Below are positions 35,618 to 41,689 of a stretch of 41,689 nt of DNA, in pieces. This DNA is from an uncultured Hyphomicrobiales bacterium (GTDB lineage Bacteria; Pseudomonadota; Alphaproteobacteria; Rhizobiales; Beijerinckiaceae), in NCBI GenBank assembly GCA_903931945.1, contig CAIZEI010000048.1, positions 1 to 41,689 on the forward strand. The letters are read 5' to 3'. Both the position numbers and the translations under genes were made by a program. The notes beneath the pieces were generated by a model that was given only the letters and a program-made list of their open reading frames with translations, ran no database searches and was not told where the DNA came from. Every line of letters starts with the position of its first letter. The stretch's first letter is position 1.

Positions 35618-37615
35618 TCAGGCCGCCAATGCGTGATTTGCCGCTTCCAGAAAGTCAGGAATCGCCAGTTCAGGCATTGGTCTGCCGATCAGATATCCTT
35701 GTGCTTCAGCGCATTCAAATCTGCGCAGAAATTCAAGTTGCGCTTCCGTTTCAATGCCTTCAGCAGTGACTGTGAGACGCAGGTCTCTCGCCAGATTCAA
35801 AATGCTTCTGACAATCGCAGCCGCATCCGGGTTACGCACGACTTCGTCGATAAAGGATTTGTCGATCTTGAGCTTGTCGAACGGAAGGCTCCACAGATAA
35901 TTCAGCGAGGAATAGCCAACACCGAAATCATCGAGCGCCAGTTTGACGCCAAGCGTTCGGAGCGACAGCAGGATATGGCGCGCGAGCGCCTGGTCTGCAA
36001 TCACCGCGTTTTCAGTAATTTCAATTTCAAGCCGATGCGCCGGCAGGCCGGATGTTTGCAGCGCCGTAGCCACGACTTCAGACAGCGTGCGCGAACGCAG
36101 TTGAAGCGGCGACACATTGACAGCAACCCGCAGATGGCCTGGCCAGAGCGCAGCGACACGGCAGGCTTCATTCATCACATATGCCCCCAGAACGTCGATC
36201 AGACCGCGCTCTTCCGCAATTGCGATGATATCAGGCGGAGATATGTAACCACGCGCCGGATGGCGCCAGCGCAGGAGTGCTTCAAACCCCGAAATACCCC
36301 CGGTTCCGATATCCAGAAATGGTTGGAAATGCACGCGCAGCTCGTCTTTCTCAAGCGCTGTGCGCAAGTCGCGTTCGAGCGCATTGCGACTGTGTCCGCT
36401 GGCCTTGTCGATAGCATTGTAGATCTGCATCGCGCCTGCGCCCTTGCCCTGCGCCTCCGTCAACGCCATCGAGGCGTCGTTCAGCACGTCGTGTCGGGGA
36501 TCCATCTCAGGTTCAGCCGTGGCCACGCCAATACTGGCGGTCACCATCACATCCCCACCAGGCAGACTGAACGGCTCCGCGAAGGCCGCAGCGACCCGTC
36601 TGGCGTAGGCTTCAAGAGTGGCTGCGCCCGCAAGACCTCGCACCAGCAATGCGAACTGGTCGCCATCGACGCGCGCCAGGAGGTCATTGCTGCGCACGTG
36701 AAGGCGAAGCCGTGCGGCAATTTCCCGCAGGGCGATATCACCTGCAGGATAACCAAGGCGATGATTGATGTCCCGCATCCTGTCGATATCGATCAACACA
36801 ACCGAATATTTTTCGTCGCCATCTTTCATTCTGATGGCCGCTGACCCAAGCATGGCTCGAAAGGCCGCCTGGTTCGGCAGTTCGGTCAGAACGTCGCGCT
36901 TGGCGAGCAGCTCCAGTTCGATTCTTCGTCCCTGGCGATCGAGCAAACTCGTGGTATTATTGAACACGTTCCGCAACAGGAACACCGCATAGAAAAAAAT
37001 CAGCAGCGAGGACACAATGGCGTTGGCTCCGCCATCGTGAAAAATAGCGGCGATTGACCCGGCAATCAGTGGAACGATCATACCGACGGCGGCCGCCGGC
37101 ACGCTGGCGAGCGCAAAAGCGCCACCGCCCAAAGTGCCTGCGCATATGCAGATGAGCACGAAGCGCGCGTCGTTGCTCGCATCAGCAAAGAACAGAACCG
37201 GCGCCAGGCCCCAGACTGAACCAAGGATGAACGCATTTCGGACGCAGCGCTGCATGGCGGCCGCAGAGGCGCCGCGCGCCATTTGCAGGCCATTCTTGCG
37301 CTGCTTCAAAAGCGGGCGGGCGCCGAGAACGACAACCAGCATCACAAACAGCGACCAGACCACGCCCGGGCCGCGCAACGCATTGCCCCAAAGAGTGAAC
37401 AATAGGACTACAACATTGAATGCGTTGGCAAAAACGGTTCCTCCCGTATTCCAGAGGACGCCGTCAAGCTGGCTGGCGCGAAATTGCCGCGCAATGTCCT
37501 CATCGACAGGGGCGCCAAAATATTTTGTATAATCCCCGGTCACGAGGGCGGAAGCCTTCGAAACTTCTTGACGCAGCCGGAGCCATCTCACGGCAATCAG
37601 GTCGAAGAAATCCAT
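35618..37615 (-). CDS. Membrane GGDEF-EAL protein with degenerate GGDEF motif
   Basis: This 665-residue inner-membrane protein has about five to six membrane helices (60-215), then a GGDEF domain (235-400) and an EAL domain (415-650). The GGDEF signature is DGDQF at 317-321; the Glu that is needed for catalysis is Gln, so cyclase activity is unlikely. The inhibitory I-site R308-x-x-D311 is kept. The EAL domain has all main motifs: FEALLRW at E445, NVSP, EITE, LDDFGVGYSS, KIDKSFI and AEGIETEAQ. It is best read as a cyclic-di-GMP phosphodiesterase regulated by GGDEF binding. The start is ATG at 37615. Confidence 0.9.
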   Translation of the reverse strand: MDFFDLIAVRWLRLRQEVSKASALVTGDYTKYFGAPVDEDIARQFRASQLDGVLWNTGGTVFANAFNVVVLLFTLWGNALRGPGVVWSLFVMLVVVLGARPLLKQRKNGLQMARGASAAAMQRCVRNAFILGSVWGLAPVLFFADASNDARFVLICICAGTLGGGAFALASVPAAAVGMIVPLIAGSIAAIFHDGGANAIVSSLLIFFYAVFLLRNVFNNTTSLLDRQGRRIELELLAKRDVLTELPNQAAFRAMLGSAAIRMKDGDEKYSVVLIDIDRMRDINHRLGYPAGDIALREIAARLRLHVRSNDLLARVDGDQFALLVRGLAGAATLEAYARRVAAAFAEPFSLPGGDVMVTASIGVATAEPEMDPRHDVLNDASMALTEAQGKGAGAMQIYNAIDKASGHSRNALERDLRTALEKDELRVHFQPFLDIGTGGISGFEALLRWRHPARGYISPPDIIAIAEERGLIDVLGAYVMNEACRVAALWPGHLRVAVNVSPLQLRSRTLSEVVATALQTSGLPAHRLEIEITENAVIADQALARHILLSLRTLGVKLALDDFGVGYSSLNYLWSLPFDKLKIDKSFIDEVVRNPDAAAIVRSILNLARDLRLTVTAEGIETEAQLEFLRRFECAEAQGYLIGRPMPELAIPDFLEAANHALAA

Positions 37616-37924
37616 GAATGGCTACCATCTGTGACGTTGCTGTCCGAGCTATAGGAACTCTGGATTGCTAAAAACTTAACATTCCCGGTAAACATCTGAA
37701 CTATAATAAAAATCGGCCTGCCGGAACAAAGACGACTTGGTTGTATCCTGAATGCGGAATGTTGGATGTCGCAAATGCGGTCGCTCGTCGCCTGGCGTTC
37801 CCGGGATCGCGCGGGCAAACCGGGAATCAAGACCGCCGACGGCTCTTTGTCATTCCATGAATTGCCTGCTAGCACGCAACTTGCCGTCCCGTGACAGGCA
37901 GGCCAGAAAAGGAACGACGCCAAG
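37616..37924. other. Gene-free divergent gap with an inverted repeat
   Basis: This 309-base stretch between the GGDEF-EAL gene and the sulfatase gene has no convincing gene. It holds TTCCCGG/CCGGGAA at 37798-37826, in a CGTTCCCGGGATCGC context like dispersed rhizobial repeats, and AT-rich DNA at 37660-37710 that may contain the minus-strand promoter. Confidence 0.5.
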
Positions 37925-39604
37925 GTGAGGCAATTTGCAGAAGGCGACAGGCGCTTCTTCCCACCCCCGGTAGCGGGCGCCGCCGCCATAATGGCCGGGC
38001 TTGCCCTTTATTGCTGGTTTTATGAGGGCGGCGGCGTCACACTCCTTTTCACACTCGCGATCACCGGGGCGATCTTGGCGTTCTTCACGCTTCTGACACG
38101 CCGGGTTTTGTTTGCGGCTCTGGCGACGGCGGGCGCAGCGCTTGCGGTTGTCGTCATCGCCTGGCGCAAGCAGGCCGACGACGACATGGTTTTTCACGCC
38201 TGGGACATTGTCGAATTTTTCACCTCGCCCGCCACAGCGTTGCACCTTTGGACCGCGCACCGGCTGGAGCTTGTTCTGGGCGTCATTGGCGCGACGACGT
38301 TGGCGGTTGTCTTGTGGCGGTGCTGGCGGGTCGAGAGTCCGCAAACGCCGAGGCTGGCGGCGGCGCTGCTTTGCATCGTTTGCGCCAGCGCGGCCGCCAT
38401 TGCCGGCGCAGCCCGGCCCGAGCGCGCACATTTGCAGTATTTCTGGTTCGACCTGCATCTGGCGAGCTTTTATGCATCCTTCCGTGAGGCCGGCGAGGCG
38501 CTGGCGCGCGGTGGACTTGTCATCGCGGGACAGTCGCCAGCGCCAAAGCTCGCTGACGGGGCGCGTTGCGCGTCCGGCCTCACGCCGCCGCATATTCTGC
38601 TGATTCACGAAGAATCGATAACCTCGCCCGATCTGTTCCCCGGCCTGGCGTTCGATCGCTCGGTGATGCCGTTTTTCAATTCGGATGACGGACACTTGCA
38701 CCGACTGCGTGTCGAAACCTATGGCGGCGCTTCATGGCTGACCGAGTTCTCGGTTTTGGCCGGCGTTTCGACCCATGCCTTTGGCTCCATGCGGAATTTT
38801 GTGCAGGTTTTTACGCGCGGCAAACTCCATGGCGCATTACCGCAAGCGCTTGCCGATTGCGGCTATCACGACATCATGTTCACCCCATGGGATAAGGCCT
38901 TCATGGCGGTGTCGCGATTTTATGAGTCGATCGGGTTCAAGGAAATTGACGACCGCAGGATCCAGGGCAATCAGATCGACAATGAACGCGACAGATTCTT
39001 TTTCGCCAATGTTCTGAACAGAATCGCAAGGCATATCGAGGTTTCAACCGCGCCATTGTTCATTTTCGTCGAAACCATGTCAGCGCACTGGCCTTACGAT
39101 GTGGTCTATATGCCCGAAGTTGACGTCCCCGGCGGCGGACCTGGAACGCCGCCCCAGATGAGCGAATATTTACGCCGCCTGGCGATGGTGAAAATGGACG
39201 ATGAAGCGCTGCGCCGCGAGCTGGCGCAGCGTTTTCCCGGTGAGCGGTTTCTTCTTGTGCGTTATGGCGACCACCATCCCACGGCCACGCTGCCGCTGCT
39301 CGGCAAACCCGAGGATTTGAGCGCCGAGGCGGCTGTTTTTCCGGATGATTCGATTGCCTATCAAACCTTTTACGCCATCAATGGCGTGGGCTATGCGCCG
39401 CCGGCGCCGCCGCAAATACCCGTTGTCGATGTCGGATATCTGGGGGCGATCCTATTGACATCCGCCGGACTGCCCCTGCCCCCGGCCTGGGTGGAGCGCA
39501 TCCGTCTGATGAATGCCTGCGAGGGTCATTTCTGGACCTGCGCCGATCATGGCTCCATTCTGGCCTTCAACCGGCAGTTGATCGATTCGGGACAATTGCC
39601 GTGA
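37925..39604 (+). CDS. Membrane LTA-synthase-like sulfatase/phosphotransferase
   Basis: This 559-residue protein has four to five N-terminal membrane helices (to about 165) and a periplasmic alkaline-phosphatase-superfamily domain. The metal and nucleophile motifs are visible: HILLIHEES at 223-231, the nucleophile region ETYGGASWLTEFSVLAG near 255-275, FVETMSAHWPYD, and RYGDHHPT. This matches the LTA synthase/EptA-like sulfatase group that transfers phospho-alcohol groups onto lipids or glycans. The target in a Gram-negative cell might be an osmoregulated glucan or lipid A, but this is a guess. The start is a GTG at 37925; an ATG at 37991 would remove part of the first helix. Confidence 0.85.
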   Translation: MRQFAEGDRRFFPPPVAGAAAIMAGLALYCWFYEGGGVTLLFTLAITGAILAFFTLLTRRVLFAALATAGAALAVVVIAWRKQADDDMVFHAWDIVEFFTSPATALHLWTAHRLELVLGVIGATTLAVVLWRCWRVESPQTPRLAAALLCIVCASAAAIAGAARPERAHLQYFWFDLHLASFYASFREAGEALARGGLVIAGQSPAPKLADGARCASGLTPPHILLIHEESITSPDLFPGLAFDRSVMPFFNSDDGHLHRLRVETYGGASWLTEFSVLAGVSTHAFGSMRNFVQVFTRGKLHGALPQALADCGYHDIMFTPWDKAFMAVSRFYESIGFKEIDDRRIQGNQIDNERDRFFFANVLNRIARHIEVSTAPLFIFVETMSAHWPYDVVYMPEVDVPGGGPGTPPQMSEYLRRLAMVKMDDEALRRELAQRFPGERFLLVRYGDHHPTATLPLLGKPEDLSAEAAVFPDDSIAYQTFYAINGVGYAPPAPPQIPVVDVGYLGAILLTSAGLPLPPAWVERIRLMNACEGHFWTCADHGSILAFNRQLIDSGQLP

Positions 39605-39716
39605 AATAGGCGCAGCGTATTTCAATGGCCGCCTTCGAATTAACCGGCTGGAAAATTCCCTCTCGTAACCTGTCGCCGGTCGCGCCGCGTTCCGGCTTGC
39701 TTGAGGAGTGGAATGG

Positions 39717-40391
39717 ATGGTTGACAGTACGGTCAAATCCGCTGGCGTGCTGGCCGTCCTCGGCGTCATGGCGGCGTCGTATCTTTCGGGCAATCCGGAC
39801 AAGGCCAAAGAACTCATGGCATTGGCGGACAGCTGGATGGGCAGGGCCCCAACATTAGCCGCCGGGCCAAAGCCCGAGCCGCTGTTTCCCACCGCGCCGC
39901 CGCCGCAACGGCGGATCGCGATGGCTCCCCAGGCTGCGCCCGGGGACGAAGACCCCGCCCCGCAAGGCGTTGCGCCAAAAGCCGCCGCGCCAAAGCCCGC
40001 CTCCTATTCGCAAAGCACAGGATTTGGCGACATTGTTTTGCTGGCCGACAGCGGCGGGCAATTCCATTCCGACGTTACGCTGGACGGCGTCGCCTTTCCC
40101 ATGATCGTCGATACAGGCGCGACATATGTTTCAATCAGCTACGATGACGCGGTCAGGGCCTATCACGTCCCGCTGCCGGCCGAATTCAAATACACAGCGC
40201 ATACCGCCAACGGCGACACAAAGGTGGCTATGGTCATTCTGAAAGAGGTGCGAATGCAGACCCTGACGGTGCGCGATGTGCCCGCGCTCGTGTCCTCGCC
40301 GGGAGTCCAGACCCCACCCCTGCTCGGCATGAGCTTTCTGAAAAAGCTCAAAATGACGGCGGAGGGGGGGCGCCTGGTTCTGCATCAGTGA
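39717..40391 (+). CDS. Retropepsin-like clan AA aspartic protease
   Basis: This 224-residue membrane-anchored or exported protein has an N-terminal hydrophobic segment (SAGVLAVLGVMAASYL), a Pro/Ala-rich linker to about 100, and a C-terminal retroviral-protease-like domain. The active-site motif VDTGATYVSIS has the catalytic Asp in the D-T-G form. LLGMSFLKKLK is the family's second conserved stretch. It resembles the single-domain alphaproteobacterial family known as TIGR02281. Two copies must dimerise to make an active site. The start at 39717 has GAGGAG eight bases before it. Confidence 0.88.
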   Translation: MVDSTVKSAGVLAVLGVMAASYLSGNPDKAKELMALADSWMGRAPTLAAGPKPEPLFPTAPPPQRRIAMAPQAAPGDEDPAPQGVAPKAAAPKPASYSQSTGFGDIVLLADSGGQFHSDVTLDGVAFPMIVDTGATYVSISYDDAVRAYHVPLPAEFKYTAHTANGDTKVAMVILKEVRMQTLTVRDVPALVSSPGVQTPPLLGMSFLKKLKMTAEGGRLVLHQ

Positions 40392-40543
40392 TCCGCGAAA
40401 TGGGCTCCTGCGACGCTGGCGCTCATATCTGACATCCGCTGAACGGCGCAGCTTTGTCGCCTTTGCTTCACGCGTTACAAGCATAACGACTTCATTGATT
40501 CTTGATTTCACAACAGTCGGCCCTGAACGGCCCGGAGGCGCCC

Positions 40544-41689
40544 ATGTATCCCGTACCGGCACGGAAATTGACTCCCAATACCTATGAGTTCGAATCGAGC
40601 CCGATGGTCCGCGAAACCGGGTTCCGCGAATATGACGCGCGCTGGCTGTTCGGTGAGGAAATCAACCTCATGGGCGTGCAGGCGCTCGGCCTTGGTCTGG
40701 GAACCCTGCTGCGGGAAATGGGCGTGCCGCTTGAACTCGCGACGGGGCACGATTATCGCAGCTATTCTGCGTCCATCAAATATGCGCTTGTGACAGGTCT
40801 GATGGCTGCGGGCGTCAAGGTGCACGACATCGGCCTTGCACTGTCCCCGATGGCCTATTTCGCCCAATTCGAACTTGATGTTGCGGCCGTTGCAATGGTG
40901 ACGGCCTCGCACAATGACAATGGCTGGACCGGCGTCAAGATGGGCGCGCAACGCCCGGTTACATTCGGTCCTGACGAAATGGGTCGTTTGCGGGATATCG
41001 TACTTGGCGGCAAGTTCCAGTATGCCGATGGCGGCGCCTATCGCTTTGTCGAAAACTTTCCAGAGCGCTATCTGGCGGACCTCACCAATCGCCCGAAAAT
41101 CAAGCGCAAGCTGAAAGTCGTGGCGGCTTGCGGCAACGGCACCGCAGGCGCGTTCGCGCCGCAAATGCTGGAGCGTCTCGGCGTCGAGGTCGTGCCGCTC
41201 GACACCAAACTCGATTATACATTTCCACGCTACAATCCGAACCCGGAAGACATGGAAATGCTGCACGCCATGGCCAAGGCGGTCAAGGACTCGGGCGCAG
41301 ACGTTGGCCTTGGCTTTGACGGCGATGGCGACCGTTGCGGCGTCGTCGATAACAACGGGCATGAAATATTCGCCGACAAAATTGGCGTGATGCTCGCGCG
41401 CGATCTCTCGAAGCTTTATCCCGGCGCAACCTTTGTTGTCGACGTCAAATCCACAGGTCTGTTTGCGACGGACCCGGAACTGATCTCACGCAACGTCAAG
41501 GCTGACTACTGGAAAACGGGCCATTCCTATATCAAGCGGCGCGTGACCGATCTGAAGGCGCTTGCCGGGTTCGAAAAATCCGGCCACTTTTTCTTCAACG
41601 CGCCGGTTGGGCGCGGCTATGATGACGGTTTGCTGACGGCAATCCATGTGCTTGATATGCTCGACCGCAATCCCGGCAAGTCGATGGCC
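40544..41689 (+). CDS. Phosphomannomutase/phosphoglucomutase (3' partial)
   Basis: This enzyme interconverts hexose 1- and 6-phosphates for nucleotide sugar, glycan and envelope synthesis. The first 382 codons are in the window. Visible are the phospho-Ser loop TASHNDNGWTGVKMG (usually TASHNP), the metal loop GFDGDGDRCG, VVDVKSTGLF, KTGHSYIKRR and EKSGHFFF, all typical of the alpha-D-phosphohexomutase family. The ATG at 40544 follows CGGAGGCGCCC. The frame stays open to the window edge, where about 100 residues (including the phosphate-binding C-terminal domain) are missing. Confidence 0.95.
   Translation, partial: MYPVPARKLTPNTYEFESSPMVRETGFREYDARWLFGEEINLMGVQALGLGLGTLLREMGVPLELATGHDYRSYSASIKYALVTGLMAAGVKVHDIGLALSPMAYFAQFELDVAAVAMVTASHNDNGWTGVKMGAQRPVTFGPDEMGRLRDIVLGGKFQYADGGAYRFVENFPERYLADLTNRPKIKRKLKVVAACGNGTAGAFAPQMLERLGVEVVPLDTKLDYTFPRYNPNPEDMEMLHAMAKAVKDSGADVGLGFDGDGDRCGVVDNNGHEIFADKIGVMLARDLSKLYPGATFVVDVKSTGLFATDPELISRNVKADYWKTGHSYIKRRVTDLKALAGFEKSGHFFFNAPVGRGYDDGLLTAIHVLDMLDRNPGKSMA

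Noticed and set aside
35483-36844. 453-codon open frame on the plus strand
   Set aside because: It is antisense to the GGDEF-EAL gene and has no domain signature.
40508-41362. 284-codon open frame on the minus strand
   Set aside because: Antisense to the phosphohexomutase gene, whose active-site motifs are in the plus strand.

Overview
The window looks like chromosomal DNA of an alphaproteobacterium of the order Hyphomicrobiales (Rhizobiales). A Beijerinckiaceae- or Methylocystaceae-like organism is my best guess, at low certainty. The evidence is the set CtrA, ChpT, SciP (DUF1153) and an EipA-type DUF1134 protein in one neighbourhood, GANTC (CcrM-type) sites clustered in their promoters, a PmtA-type phospholipid methyltransferase, an alphaproteobacterial tRNA-Met(CAU) and GC-rich coding DNA. 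I see no phage, plasmid, IS or CRISPR sequence. The first and last genes are cut by the window edges.

Left part (1-8112): the end of a molybdenum-hydroxylase (xanthine dehydrogenase/CoxML-like) operon followed by a MetE-like zinc protein; the SelO AMPylator; a convergent Bug-family binding protein; a slipin; and a NikR-like regulator whose two key nickel histidines are arginines. 8325-11921 is a tight four-gene operon for a CDP-linked, probably C-methylated 6-deoxyhexose (rfbF, rfbG, a zinc-binding C-methyltransferase and an rfbC-like epimerase). Then come an isochorismatase/SDR pair, a lone cytochrome P450, a higBA toxin-antitoxin pair, palindromic intergenic repeats, a coiled-coil membrane protein, eipA and cysQ.

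Centre (18765-28640) is the most striking region: chpT, a hybrid cheA, cheW, cheY, a receiver-less cheB and cheR on the plus strand, convergent ctrA, then fliJ, a YbhN-type membrane protein and sciP. A complete chemosensory signalling core therefore sits between the phosphotransferase (ChpT), the master cell-cycle regulator (CtrA) and its inhibitor (SciP). The promoters of chpT, ctrA/fliJ, sciP/mnmA and eipA carry TTAACC-type CtrA half-sites and/or GANTC sites. There is no chemoreceptor gene in the window.

Right part (28639-41689): mnmA-pmtA, tRNA-Met with a recognisable promoter, and a minus-strand group of catabolic type: a Gfo/Idh/MocA oxidoreductase, a second Bug binding protein, a VWA protein and a dihydroxyphthalate decarboxylase/NitT-like gene broken by one in-frame TAG. 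These are followed by a GGDEF-EAL protein with a degenerate GGDEF motif, a membrane LTA-synthase-like sulfatase, a retropepsin-like protease and a phosphomannomutase/phosphoglucomutase that runs off the window.
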